A DNA stretch of 64,000 bases from Siphonodentalium dalli (GCA_032622095.1 CP136065.1:217600151-217664150); one strand, 5' to 3'. Positions 33,519 to 44,564 are shown, counted from the stretch's first letter. The notes: generated by a model not told the origin, from the letters alone. Numbers and translations are program-made.

Positions 33519-35623
33519 AGTTTTGTGTTGAATGTCTGATCCTGTAACAAAAAAGACTGCTTATCGTTTAAATCACTCAGTGCAGCATTAGACCTGTCCT
33601 GAGGTGTTGTCATTTCGTTGACCTTTCTTGGTGTTGTCATTTTCACTCCTTGGGAAGCACAGTCTTTAGAAGATAGAATAGTTACATTGGTTTTGGACGA
33701 ATCATCATTAGATTTGTTGATACCTTTTATGTTTCCATTTCCTTGAATTTGACTTGACGAAATTACACAAGAGTTATTACTAGTACTAAATTCACTCTGT
33801 GAATGCACACTGACTGGTAGTGGTGGAGGAGAAATGTCTGTTCTGAAGAGAGGGACCTTTATCACAGGTCGCTGGTAAATCAGGTTATCACCGCACAAGT
33901 CGCTAACATGTGTTTTTATGCAATGTCCATTCGTCTGATTGGTGCCAGTGCTAATGTTGATCATATCAGTTGAATCTTGTAGCGCTGTTTTGAATTTTTC
34001 TATAATATTGTCCACATGATTGTTTATCACCTTTGCCAATTTGCTTTGGATGCTGTTATCATCTAAATCCTGTTTAGAAGAGGGTAAGTTTGTAGATCTC
34101 GTGTTAAGCTGTTTCTTCAGAATATCATTTGAATGTTCAAGTTCGTTCACACGGCTCTCCAGCTTAGCGATATAAGTTCTAAACCAAACACGTTCTTTTT
34201 CAAATTCTTCAAATATTTTCTCTTTAACTTTCAGCTCCTCTTCCCTTTTTCTTAATTTATTTTCTCGGATTCTGAGGTCTTTACTAGAATTGTCCTTGGA
34301 TTTTTCCACAAGAGGATCGATACTGACATTGTTATCATATACGATGATAGGTTCGACATCCTGATTCACAGTGACGCTGTCATTGTTGATAGGAAAACAC
34401 TGTTTTATTTTATGATCTGGGGATATAGCAAGCGAACTGTTCCATATAGAATTGTTATCTCCTGAATTATCACTACGAGGATGGCAGTTAACACACATCA
34501 TATTGTTTTCATTCTTAATAAGACAATCGATATGTAAGAATTCCAGACAGTGATGACAATTTTGTCCATTACCAGTTTTGATTGGTAGATTACACATTGA
34601 ACACTTAACTTCTGCAGATATGTCACTAGAATCTTCCTCAAGTAGTAGATCTGATGCTATAGATGAACATTTTTGAGTTGTCGATGGTATTTTCAGCTGC
34701 ATATCCGATAAAGCACTGGTGTTAGGTGTTGAATTGTTCAGAATCTTTTCATCTGCGCAGCATTTTTTACATTTGTAATGTGGTGTTAAAGAGGGATCTT
34801 CTACGTTGGTTCTTTCCTGTTGACTAAGACCCTCACAGAAATAATGAATCCAATCGAGACACAATTCACACTGTACAGCTAAGTTTTTTACATTCCGCTT
34901 ACATTTTTGGCATTTAACTGGATTATCATTGGACACCGATAAGATTTTTTTTGTCGGAGGATGAATTGCACTGTCCAAACTGTTGCCAAGTTCCAAAACA
35001 TTATTCTCAGTTGTTTTAGGCGGTGTGGAGTGGAGTTGCTTCTGTATCAGTTCTAGCTGTTGACGTAGATGTACATTTAGATACGAGAGATCAACTTTTT
35101 CACCATTGAGTACAGAATATTGTATCGTTGCGTGAATATCTGCCACATCCTCATCAAGAAATTTATTTATGTTTTTGCCATTTACCAGAAAAGAACACTG
35201 GGTGTGATGAATATTCAGTGTATACATGGCAATACCATTATTTCGAACATGAATGACTTTCGCAAGCAATTTATCATCTTTATCACAGTCTTTTGTTCCA
35301 CTTGCAGTTCCTTTGTTTTGAGGATAATCAGAATAGAAATGTCCAATTGCTCTCACTATTATTTCAAATGAAACCGGATCAGCTTTGGCAACCAACCCGC
35401 CTCCAGTTAATGTATATTCGACAGACGTTTTACGTTTTGTAGCTTTGATCTTTTTTGCAATTGTCCTGTTAACATTTAGTACAAAGTCTTTTTTCCGAGT
35501 ATGTGAGTAATCGATAACATCACACGTAGGATTAAGAGTTCCAGCTCTTTTTAGGGCACCAGCTTTGGGGGAAAGTACCATCCTTACCGTTGTTGACAGT
35601 TTCGCGCCACTCGTGGCTGTCAC
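33515..35623 (-). CDS. LINE-4 ORF1: 702-aa protein with two PHD-type zinc fingers and a coiled coil
   Basis: The N-terminal 200 residues include a domain with FLVNGKNINKF and YLNVHLRQQLELI, which I do not recognise by name. Finger 1 has C238, C241, C252, C255, H260, C263, C285 and C288. Finger 2 has C341, C344, C356, C359, H364, C367, C377 and C380. Both are C4HC3, the PHD pattern. A charged heptad-like stretch follows at about 450-520 (RENKLRKREEELKVKEKIFEE), likely a coiled coil for multimerisation. PHD-bearing ORF1 proteins are known in CR1-group LINEs; they probably form the RNP, and the fingers could target chromatin (inference). The frame is intact. Its TGA overlaps the ORF2 start. Confidence 0.9.
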   Translation of the reverse strand: MTATSGAKLSTTVRMVLSPKAGALKRAGTLNPTCDVIDYSHTRKKDFVLNVNRTIAKKIKATKRKTSVEYTLTGGGLVAKADPVSFEIIVRAIGHFYSDYPQNKGTASGTKDCDKDDKLLAKVIHVRNNGIAMYTLNIHHTQCSFLVNGKNINKFLDEDVADIHATIQYSVLNGEKVDLSYLNVHLRQQLELIQKQLHSTPPKTTENNVLELGNSLDSAIHPPTKKILSVSNDNPVKCQKCKRNVKNLAVQCELCLDWIHYFCEGLSQQERTNVEDPSLTPHYKCKKCCADEKILNNSTPNTSALSDMQLKIPSTTQKCSSIASDLLLEEDSSDISAEVKCSMCNLPIKTGNGQNCHHCLEFLHIDCLIKNENNMMCVNCHPRSDNSGDNNSIWNSSLAISPDHKIKQCFPINNDSVTVNQDVEPIIVYDNNVSIDPLVEKSKDNSSKDLRIRENKLRKREEELKVKEKIFEEFEKERVWFRTYIAKLESRVNELEHSNDILKKQLNTRSTNLPSSKQDLDDNSIQSKLAKVINNHVDNIIEKFKTALQDSTDMINISTGTNQTNGHCIKTHVSDLCGDNLIYQRPVIKVPLFRTDISPPPLPVSVHSQSEFSTSNNSCVISSSQIQGNGNIKGINKSNDDSSKTNVTILSSKDCASQGVKMTTPRKVNEMTTPQDRSNAALSDLNDKQSFLLQDQTFNTKL

Positions 35624-35890
35624 CTATTTTCGAGGTATGCTCGATGAGAAAACAGTCTAACAGTTCAATTCTGCGTATGCCGAATGTGCACGTTCCGTTT
35701 AAAACTTCAAATGTATGTTAAGATATGTTATATAATGTTGCAATTAATAAAAGATTGGTTTAAAAGCATATAAAAGCATTTAAAAGCATTTAAAAAGCAG
35801 CAAAAACACCGTAACCAAACCGTCACCGGAAGTTGCGCATCAAAAATTTCAATTATTGTGTCCTCAGATCGCACCAGCAGCAGCGTTGCT

Positions 35891-36228
35891 CTAGTAGGTT
35901 GCTCTATGTCCCGAATATCCATAGTCTCTTAAATATTGTTACTGTTGTGTAATGAAGCCCACATATTCTTCAAATCGCTTAAAGATTCCCCTCCTTCCTA
36001 TTTGATTCCATAAAACCACAATATGTTCGTGTTCTAACCAAGAAATTAATTTAATTAGATCGTCGTATTAAAGTCACGTGACGGTTTGCGATCCAAAAAT
36101 ACACCTAATAATATTCGCTAAGTATTTTTCAGAGCATATGAAACCGGTATATCAATATTTCGTGCATGTGTCAACCTCCTTCCAAATTATGTAGACAACA
36201 ATTGGAAGCTCGAATAAGCGATATCCGT
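35891..36228. repeat. Rest of repeat D and right part of family-2 MITE (unit 2)
   Basis: Repeat D resumes at 'ctagtaggttgctctatgtc' after LINE-4. The internal 'cgtattaaagtcacgtgacgg' at about 36065 matches the inner TTAA junction of family 2 at 13150. The right end (CGATATCCGT, ending 36228) precedes TTAA. The left half of the MITE (ACGGACATGG end) is missing from this copy. Confidence 0.7.
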
Positions 36229-36840
36229 TTAAATTTTCATTGAACAAGTCTCGCATTCAGTATGTTGGACAATGTTCGGCTTGCTCCGGTGGGGAAATGT
36301 CCGCATATGACATTTAGTAAGTGGGTAAATGTCCGGGTGGGGAAATGTCCGCTTTGTCGATTTTATAACGGGTGAGGAAATATCTAAATGTCTACCTCCA
36401 GTTCCACACATTAGTGGACGGAGAAAATAAAGAATTGAGAATTGAATTGGAAATGTCCCGTTACCGGTGTAGGTATGCGGGCATGTGACCGCTTCGATTT
36501 CGTCATTACGTTGAAGTCACAATTCCTATTACTAACCCCCCTGCACTCCTATGTGGAATAAGAGGTAAACATTTGACTGCTGTCAAATATACATCATATT
36601 ATCAGAATGCTAAAACATCACGTAATAAGACAAGAAAGCAAAACATTTAGAATTTGTAGAAAATAATTTATCGAAGCAGAAACTTAAATAGTGGAAAATA
36701 TATATGTATACATGTGTAGATACCTACCAAACTGAATGTAATTCGAGAAAGTTTGTCATAAAACAAGTTTAGCTATTTCATAACTTGGATTACTCTGTAG
36801 ATGTATTTTTAAAGCAGATTTTCCGCAAAGACGAAACTGC
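36229..36840 (+). other. Upstream flank of gene copy 2, with a unit-specific insertion
   Basis: About 36255-36465 ('ggggaaatgtccg' repeats, then 'aataaagaattgagaattgaattgg') is absent from units 1 and 3 and may be a small retroposon with a (TTGAGAA)-like tail. From about 36470 the flank matches 13610-13950. No ORF is seen. Confidence 0.55.
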
Positions 36841-37340
36841 ATCTAATAATGCAATGTAGTGTATTCTCCACCGGGCACGCATATTCACCACAGTGTTGAC
36901 AGCATGAAAAATAATCTGGACAGTGAAGTCGTTGAATTAGTCGCAACATTCATAGAAAGGATGGACTAACAGTGTGTAATTAAGTGTTGTGTATATCATA
37001 GAGACCGGCGTGCACCCAGCGCGAGTGTGTTGACAACAATGTCCAGCATGTTTAGAGAATCCGTGTTAATTGCAGCACCCTAACAGCAGACCGCGTCCCT
37101 GTGTAACCGTGAGAGACACAAAGCAAGCCATGTGTTGTTTCAGAATCAATCAGTGTGTTTGCACAATCATTAGTCGGTCTCGCCATTGGACCCGACAAAG
37201 TTTGGTTGTTTGTGTTGTGCACCGGCATTCCTACTTAAGCGACCCCGTAGCTACCAAGTGCCATAATTCACTTGTATGCGCTGTTGTTAACATCTACCAA
37301 ACGTCTCGATCAAATTATTATCTGCAACAAACAATTGAAG
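36841..37340 (+). promoter_or_regulatory. Promoter and leader exon of gene copy 2 (exon ends at 37340)
   Basis: Colinear with 14083-14573, without the LINE tail insertion upstream. The donor is GAAG|GTATGT at 37340/37341. It differs from copy 1 by a few substitutions and a 3-nt deletion at about 37135. The start of transcription is not defined. Confidence 0.6.
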
Positions 37341-37985
37341 GTATGTAGAAATTTCCCAATTATCAGTATTTTGAATGTTGGCGGCTATCTTGTGTTAACA
37401 TGATAGTATTATGTTCATTTGCGTCGATATATGAAATACTCTGGTTGGTCTAACTGAAACTCCGGATGCACGTCAAGGGACATTATATATTAATGTAAAG
37501 TATATCGGAAGCGCCCTCCATGGACATTTCTCTTTCAAAGCATAGGTTAAGTAATGGTTGGAACATGAATAAAACATAACATAGATTTATTGTTGTTATT
37601 TTGGATAATTTATCAAAATTATAATAAACTTTGTTTGGCACATGCCAATGTCCAATATGTTCCATATGATGAAATTAACTACGGTTCTTATGTGCCCTCT
37701 TTGTTATGAATATCGACTTGTATAGGTTTGTAAACATCAATAATTTAATTAATATAACATAGAGACTCTAGTAATCGCAGCCGTTTCCACAATCATATAA
37801 CACAGCGAAATAAAAGCCTTAACTCTATATACACATGATGTTAACAGTAATCCTCGTCACAATTGTCTGAGCTCAATGAGCATAGTGATTGATATTATCA
37901 GCAACGACTTTACTGTTCCCTTACAAGCACAACACGCTTATATGCATATCACTCAACTAATAATTATTATCTTCTTAATTTCCAG
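37341..37985 (+). other. Leader intron of gene copy 2 (645 nt)
   Basis: GTATGT at 37341. Acceptor 'ttcttaatttccag' ends at 37985, directly before the ATG. Small indels distinguish it from the other two introns (for example 'aacatgatagtatt' at about 37397). Confidence 0.85.
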
Positions 37986-38708
37986 ATGGCTGACGATTCT
38001 CTTTACCCATCCACTCTTCCGTCTACGCCAAGCAAAGAAGGCTTCAAACACCTTATGTTGCACTTGCTTTCGTCACCTGGTATTAAATCTACCCTCTCAC
38101 AACCCAAAACAGCCCGATCGAGGTGCATGTTGTCCGAACTCAACCGAGAACCATGTGCTTCATCGACGATGGCAGCAAGCGAGATGTGTCTGTCTGACAT
38201 GTCACTGTTCTGTGAGATGAACGATCCTACGGACGACTTCCCTATCAACATGCAACGGAATGGCCTTCTACATTCCACCCCACTGCGCATGTCCATGTGT
38301 ACGTCATTCGATAACAACAATCAGCAATACATCAAGTCAGCTTGTAAACACAGATGTGGTTCAATAACTCCGATGGACTTGTCCTACACACTCGCCAAGT
38401 ATGAAGACAATAGTTACAGAGCAGAGTGCCACGATGTGTCGTCCGACGACAAGATTCCCCTAAAACGTGAAGTCATCGGCGGAGAGAATGTGCCTGTTAT
38501 GTTGTCGCGAACCATCTGCAGCATGTCACGTGATCAGTGCCATGACGACGATGAGCAGTCTACGATTTGCAGTTCCACGTCCAGTGTGTCAACTCGTGAG
38601 CGAATCCATGCGTTCCGTGATATCGTCATCCGACACAAGATGATTCGAAAGGAAAGCAAGATGGTACACCGTGTTCTCAGGAGGTTCAGGAAGATATTCC
38701 GCCATTGA
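37986..38708 (+). CDS. Uncharacterised 240-aa protein, family copy 2
   Basis: Same length and architecture as copy 1, without indels. About 16 substitutions separate it from copy 1 and about 14 from copy 3. Notable changes are N21K, R26H and K53N, and SS to KI at 156-157, which removes the SPLK proline-directed site kept in copies 1 and 3. The basic C-terminal helix has Arg at 233, as in copy 3, instead of Thr in copy 1. Residues 204-232 of this tail are identical in all copies. The start directly follows the acceptor. Function is unknown. Confidence 0.85.
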   Translation: MADDSLYPSTLPSTPSKEGFKHLMLHLLSSPGIKSTLSQPKTARSRCMLSELNREPCASSTMAASEMCLSDMSLFCEMNDPTDDFPINMQRNGLLHSTPLRMSMCTSFDNNNQQYIKSACKHRCGSITPMDLSYTLAKYEDNSYRAECHDVSSDDKIPLKREVIGGENVPVMLSRTICSMSRDQCHDDDEQSTICSSTSSVSTRERIHAFRDIVIRHKMIRKESKMVHRVLRRFRKIFRH

Positions 38709-39247
38709 TTTTCAAATTCAAACAGCTAAAATGAGTGCTTTCTACAATAGATGCTGTTCGTGACGTTGACTTGTTAATGTGTAATAATTTACTATTTAAT
38801 TTCTTGTTGAATTGTTGTTATTTTATTTGTTGATTGATTGAAGAATAATAATTTATACAATATCAAGGAACGTCAGTTTTTAATGAAACACAACACGTCC
38901 GATATTGGGTGATAATTGGGTCATTTTATAATGTCTAGATCTTTCTAATTAATCATTGACGAGCATTTCCCTTAGGGAATATTCAGATAATAAGTTCAAC
39001 AAACGAGTGTTGATCTAATAATCTGAACAATTCCCGCCAAAGAATATGAATCGTTACATCCATTGTATTACCAATTACTAAACACCGCCCGGACCAGCCC
39101 AGAACATCTCTGCAGAGTATAGGGGTGATTTTAGTGGCAATATTTGTGCCGGGGTATCATGGAAACCCAACCACAGACGGACAGGTGTCGCGGCCACACA
39201 GAAGTGTCGCTATTAATCCCCAAAATGTCGCCATCGGCTAATATGAT
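38709..39247 (+). other. 3' UTR and downstream flank of gene copy 2
   Basis: Matches copies 1 and 3 through 'cccgccaaagaatatgaatcgtt' (about 39034-39056, the empty site for retroposon R of unit 1). It then jumps to 'acatccattgtattacc', so about 150 bp present in units 1 and 3 are deleted. It ends at the first minisatellite unit ('ggctaatatgatcgtcgcgaatg'). Confidence 0.65.
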
Positions 39248-41355
39248 CGTCGCGAATGAGAGAGATATAGATAGAATATGATCGCCGCGAATGAGAGGAT
39301 GTCAATTGCATATTATTCCAAGAGTAGACCTGCCGAACAAGCTACTACGTTTCAATCTTTATTCAGTAAAAAACATTATTATTTGGAGATACAAGGTTAT
39401 CAAATTCCAATAATGAAGACATTTTCAAGGCTGTCCAAATTTTTATAAGAGACACATCCCAGGATGAGAACATACTAATTTCAACTTAAATGAAAAAAGA
39501 ACTCAAACAAAAATAATAATTCTGAGTATATGACAACAGTCATAAACCCCCTATTGGAACATACTCACTGTCCTGCCACCTTACCATTTTTAAGGACGGA
39601 TGAGCACAGAACACCTTAAAGCAACATACTTTTGAACTATATATGAATTCGAAATTGGGAGAGACTAGCAACAATCATTTACCATTTATCGTTAATACCA
39701 TATATAATTGTTCAATGCCATTTTTCATTTTTTTTATTTCACTTGAGTGTATGGTGATCGAGAGAGAAGTAGCATATAAGTGGCCCGCACTTGTTCTTCA
39801 ATCCCGTTGCCGACTGTGTGTATTTATATGCATATATGGCGAATAAATATGTTTAAACCAATGAGAGAGATATAGATAGAATATGATCACCGCGAGTGAA
39901 CCGAATATGATCGCCGCGAATGAGAGAGATATAGATAGAATATGATCGCCGCGAATGAGAGAGATATAGATAGAATATGATCGCCGCGAATGAGAGAGAT
40001 ATAGATAGAATATGATCGCCGCGAATGAGAGAGAGATATAGATAGAATATGATCGCCGCGAATGAGAGAGATATAGAAAGAATATGATCGCCGCGAATGA
40101 GAGATATAGATAGAATATGATCGCCGCGAATGAGAGAGATATAGATAGAATATGATCGCCGCGAATGAGAGAGATATAGATAGAATATGATCGCCGCGAA
40201 TGAGAGAGATATAGATAGAATATGATCGCCGCGAATGAGAGAGATATAGATAGAATATGATCGCCGCGAATGAGAGAGATATAGATAGAACCGAATATGT
40301 TCGCCGCGAATGAGAGAGATATAGATAGAATATGATCGCCGCGAATGAGAGAGATATAGATAGAATATGATCGCCGCGAATGAGAGAGATATAGATAGAA
40401 TATGATCGCCGCGAATGAGAGAGAGATATAGATAGAATATGATCGCCGCGAATGAGAGAGATATAGAAAGAATATGATCGCCGCGAATGAGAGATATAGA
40501 TAGAATATGATCGCCGCGAATGAGAGAGATATAGATAGAATATGATCGCCGCGAATGAGAGAGATATAGATAGAATATGATCGCCGCGAATGAGAGATAT
40601 AGATAGAATATGATCGCCGCGAATGAGAGAGATATAGATAGAATATGATCGCCGCGAATGAGAGAGATATAGATAGAATATGATCGCCGCGAATGAGAGA
40701 GATATAGATAGAATATGATCGCCGCGAATGAGAGAGATATAGATAGAATATGATCGCCGCGAATGAGAGAGATATAGATAGAATATGATCGCCGCGAATG
40801 AGAGAGATATAGATAGAATATGATCGCCGCGAATGAGAGAGAGATATAGATAGAATATGATCGCCGCGAATGAGAGAGATATAGAAAGAATATGATCGCC
40901 GCGAATGAGAGATATAGATAGAATATGATCGCCGCGAATGAGAGAGATATAGATCGAATATTATCGCCGCGAATGAGAGAGATATAGATAGAATATGATC
41001 GCCGCGAATGAGAGAGATATAGATAGAACCGAATATGTTCGCCGCGAATGAGAGAGATATAGATAGAATATGATCGCCGCGAATGAGAGAGATATAGATA
41101 GAATATGATCGCCGCGAATGAGAGAGATATAGATAGAATATGATCGCCGCGAATGAGAGAGATATAGATAGAATATGATCGCCGCGAATGAGAGAGATAT
41201 AGATAGAACCGAATATGTTCGCCGCGAATGAGAGAGATATAGATAGAATATGATCGCCGCGAATGAGAGAGATATAGATATAATATGATCGCCGCGAATG
41301 AGAGAGATATAGATAGAACCGAATATGTTCGCCGCGAATGAGAGAGATATATAGA
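39248..41355. repeat. 35-bp minisatellite array, roughly 43 units in the main block
   Basis: The unit reads 'gaatgagagagatatagata' followed by 'gaatatgatcgccgc', 35 bp. The main block is 39862-41355, with one or two units at 39240-39298 left of a LINE insertion. Variants (an extra GA, a missing GA, 'atagaaag', 'tagaaccgaatatgttc') recur in the same order near 40026, 40421 and 40837, giving a higher-order period of about 395-416 bp. The 580-codon minus frame across it (39798-41540) exists only because no frame of the unit has a stop. Confidence 0.95.
39299..39861 (+). mobile_element. LINE 3' fragment inserted in the minisatellite
   Basis: The left junction is 'gaatgagag|gatgtc' and the right is 'aaacc|aatgagagagat', with AATGAGAG on both sides as an apparent duplication (ambiguous because the target is repetitive). 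A coding tail (FGDTRLSNSNNEDIFKAVQIF) ends at about 39489. SL2 is present as AAGTG/CACTT (39778-39792), and the terminus is AATAAATATGTTTAAACC. It is a different subfamily from LINE-1 and LINE-B. Confidence 0.85.
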
Positions 41356-41494
41356 TAGAATCGCATGAGTGTCTGGATTTTGACGAAATTATCGCACGAG
41401 ATTTGTTGGCGGAGCGATACCACGAGAGGTATCGCGTTCCGCCAACAAATCGAGTGCGATAATTCGTCAAAATCCAGACACTCATGCGGTTCTA
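41356..41494. repeat. 139-nt palindrome at the end of the minisatellite
   Basis: The left arm (from TAGAATCGCATGAGTG to GCGATACC at 41421) is repeated inverted from 41428 to 41494, separated by the 6-nt loop ACGAGA. The arms of about 66 nt differ at a few positions and by two short indels. It directly follows the last minisatellite unit and is absent from units 1 and 3. It could be a fold-back element or a product of repair. Confidence 0.92.
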
Positions 41495-41496
41495 TT

Positions 41497-41917
41497 TGTA
41501 TTTCATATCTCCGTACCATAGTAAGTTGACTCACAATCATACATCTCCGGTACAGAAAATGTGAATTTAATTGAGTTTTAACGGCATTTTAGAGTTAACG
41601 CAACAATCAGACAGGGAGCCCGTTTATCCGCGAGTGTCCTTGACCCATATTTAATGATGCGTGAAATAAAATTATGTGCCTCGACAAACATATTCTTGAA
41701 ATGAAACTACTTGAATGAATCATCTCATCGATCGATCGCTTATTGTTTCTTTATTGTCGTGATTGAAAAAAAATATCAACGGCGAGAACCAGTCTATAAC
41801 AACACTGAATGAAATAGTTCCGTCGACAGATTGCACTAGTGCGATTCTGAGAATTATCACACGCCTGGAAACTCGTGCGATCATGCGAATTACGTTGATA
41901 GATATGTAATAAACTTT
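41497..41917. other. Unassigned, specific to unit 2
   Basis: About 420 bp without a match elsewhere in the window. The short minus frame at 41720-41932 has no recognisable motif. The segment lies between the palindrome and a LINE-D fragment. Confidence 0.4.
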
Positions 41918-42495
41918 ATTCCTCAATATCAACGGAGATTACATATAATACAAATATATACAACAAAATAATCTTACATAAAATTTGTTAAAGCACAGAA
42001 TTTAGGCGCGTAAAACAAATGTGCTAAATTTCAGTGCAATTATATAGTGAACGGACGCATTTGGTATTCAACGCCAACATACATAATGGCCAGGATATGT
42101 TTAACCACAATAAATCGTATCCAGGGAATTGATTTCCATTCAGAGGTGTTCATATATATGTTGTGAGTATACCTTCTATTGCGAGCAAAGGAAACAAATG
42201 AAGCGAACGCATCGCTTTAATAAGATATTCTCGTTGCAGAGAAGATGGATCTGTAGTGGGATACACCCACAAAAGCAGTACGCCAGAAATGTGTTTGTGC
42301 TGAGGCTATCTGGCCATGTCTGTCGATTATTGCATACCATAATGCATTCCTCGTCACCTGTGCAAAGTCTGACATGCAATCGTGATACATATGGGTAAGA
42401 AGATTAGCGAATGAATTATGACAATGAATACAAGTAGCATCGTTATTGTACGTGGTTTTTGCCAAAATGTTCGCCAAAAGGTTTATTCTGATTAC
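41918..42495 (-). mobile_element. LINE-D, 5'-truncated C-terminal fragment (unit 2)
   Basis: The minus-strand translation contains NDATCIHCHNSFANLLTHMY followed by HDC, a CxxC...H...C knuckle typical of LINE C-termini, plus flanking tail sequence. The + strand start 'aaactttattcctcaatatc' would be the element's 3' end. A colinear copy lies at 57071-57656. The family differs from LINE-1, LINE-B and LINE-4. I cannot name it. Confidence 0.7.
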
Positions 42496-42503
42496 TGTTT
42501 TAA

Positions 42504-43026
42504 AGGCACGGGCGGTGTTCGTTGCAGAAATATTCATATTTGTTCAAATCGTCATCAACAGAAGGAATATTAAAATATATATAGTTTTGTTCATATGCCA
42601 GTTTTGTTCATCAGCGCGTAAAGAGTATATTGTCACCAAGACGTACGGTGGTGTACGTAAACAAGAGCCTGCTCGTGTTACAGAAGTTTTGCTTCTGTTT
42701 ACATAACACAGCTCAGTTCTATTGGTTATTCAAACACAAATTATATAAACACTCTTTATTATTTCCATATCAGGAAAACAGTAACAAATAACGCTCTTTA
42801 TGTTTACAATATCCGGATCTAAACAAAAGCCAGGTTATGTAACGATTTTTGCTTTTGTTTACATAACAAAGGAAAAACATTTGACAATAACATACTGTTT
42901 ATGCCATATTTCTGATTGGTATAAGAACAAATTATGTCTATATTTTACTATTTTTTCTGTTTGTGGCGGTTTTTGTCGGAGGTGAATATTTTAACAGCAT
43001 ACTCACCGCCAACTCCGCCCGTATCT
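42504..43026 (+). mobile_element. TTAA-target MITE, family 1 (unit 2)
   Basis: AGGCACGGGCGG start, GCCCGTATCT end, with intact TTAA at 42500-42503 and 43027-43030. The paired boxes are a variant 'acactctttat' near 42750, CCATATCAGG near 42767 and CGCTCTTTA at 42792. No ORF. Confidence 0.88.
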
Positions 43027-43253
43027 TTAATCCCAAAATGCCGCCGTCGAAGAACTTCGGGCGACCACGTGACCGTTTAATGTGACGAGCTTTTGGGTAC
43101 ATGCAATAAGCCTTCCAGTGATGAATAACAATCAACATACAAATTCCTGAGTTAAATGACCGTCAACGCACAATCATAAAAACACTTCGGAATTTACCTG
43201 AGCATACTTCTTATTGAAGATCATTAACTACCTGTGCGGATGATTGCGGTAGT
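43027..43253. other. Spacer between MITE family 1 and LINE-B (unit 2)
   Basis: Matches 18567-18786. The 'gagttaaatgac' near 43149 is again the empty family-3 site. No gene. Confidence 0.65.
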
Positions 43254-44560
43254 GTAAACATATTTTTTATTTCCAAATCCAAACAGATAACAAAATATAC
43301 AGATGATACAAATATGCAAAAATAGAAGAGATAATGTATGGAAATGAGGATCAGACAACAAGCCCGAGGGCTTATATGAAGTCTTCTCCTCTTTGACGAC
43401 ATGCCCCTTCCCCATTGAGTGAGGAAAGGGTATCGATCAGACGGGAAAGGATTGAAATAATGTATTTTTTGTTGAGAAATGGAGATATATTACTAAGTTT
43501 GAGTTAGGGGTGGAAACAGTGAGAAGATAATGTTAGGGATAGCAAGAGGCAGGGAGAGAGGGGGTGATAAAGTAGAAGACAGGAGGGGCATATGAGTCGT
43601 GAAATGATGACAGTGGTGGTGGGTTTATAATAATTGAGTTGTTGCGTGATAAAATTATGCTCGGCTAAAGTAATATGCATGCGCCAGGCAGCATGAGAGG
43701 GGGTCAATCGCAATGGTCAATTCCTATTTCAATGGTGTTCACTGTGAACATCGTAGCATCCTTCATGTGGAATCATTTCACGTATATACAGGGTAGTAAC
43801 AAGTTTGTAACATACAAAATACTCGTTTACGGAAGACATTTAGTACTATATATATAATTGGGAATATCATGCTGCCGCATAAAGCGCATAACGCGGCCGG
43901 ATCCAAAGCAATTTGTTACCCGTACAAATCATGGAAATCTTTATGTTCTCATAATATATGTCTGTACTGCATTAAATATTTGTTTGTTTTCGCGAAGGCT
44001 AAGCTCCCTTGATCCCCGCATTAGAGTATTTTCAGATAGGGCAACATTGGGTAGGGAGTCATATAGTTCTCTTGTGGGTTCTTGGTAAAATGTACATTCA
44101 AAGAGATAGTGGTAAGTTGTCTCAAGTTCCCCACATAAACAGAAGGGGAAATTTTTATGTGATTATCTGCCAGATCACAACTCAGGTGGCTGCAGTTCAG
44201 TCTTAACCGGGTATGAAGGATATGAGATTTACGGCATTTACTATGATAAAAATAGGCAGGTGGGCGTATATTGTCACTGTTCAGTTCCTTTTTGAAGTCT
44301 TCGATTGTACTGCTACCCTTTGTGGTTTCCGGCAGTTTAGTTCCATTCGGCAATTGCAGCTGGTAAGAATGAATACATATAATAGTCATAGTTAATATTC
44401 GAGGGTAGTCTTATATGTTCAAATCTGAAGTTATATCTAGAATTGTTTGCCTGGATTGGTCGTACATAATTTCTTAATATTTGATGGAGCATTTCCACGT
44501 TTCATTTAAAAAAATTGGCATAGCTTGTGTTTTCTACGACGTGAGGAGAAGAGTTCCAAG
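43254..44560 (-). mobile_element. LINE-B fragment, 3' part (unit 2)
   Basis: The inverted terminus 'gtgtaaacatattttttattt' starts at about 43254. SL2 is at 43360-43373 (AAGCCC/GGGCTT). Coding remnants at 44021-44389 include NGTKLPETTKGSSTIEDFKK. The fragment stops at 'gaagagttcc' (about 44557), where retroposon R begins. The missing 5' continuation of this same LINE copy lies at 52096-52515, displaced by the insertions between. Confidence 0.85.
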
Positions 44561-44564
44561 CCAG

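Larger units (their letters stand above)
29913..35890 (-). mobile_element. LINE-4: full-length two-ORF LINE, both ORFs intact
   Basis: It is inserted into repeat D of unit 2: 'gacacgaac' is on the left and 'ctagtaggtt' on the right, while the uninterrupted copy at 62116 reads 'acacgaacaataatctagtagg'. The 6 bp 'aataat' is missing and no target duplication is visible. The minus-strand 3' end is an (AGA)n-type trinucleotide tail ('agaagaagaa'). The 5' UTR is about 267 bp (35624-35890). ORF1 (702 aa) and ORF2 (1144 aa) overlap by ATGA. Confidence 0.9.

Noticed and set aside
34450-34920. Host PHD-finger gene
   Set aside because: The fingers are in ORF1 directly overlapping a LINE ORF2 by ATGA, inside one element with a clear insertion site.
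39248-41355. CRISPR array
   Set aside because: Units are contiguous 35-bp repeats without unique spacers, in a eukaryotic context.
39798-41540. 580-aa minus-strand protein with repeats
   Set aside because: It is the reading of a 35-bp minisatellite with no stops in any minus frame. The non-repeat ends have no coding character.
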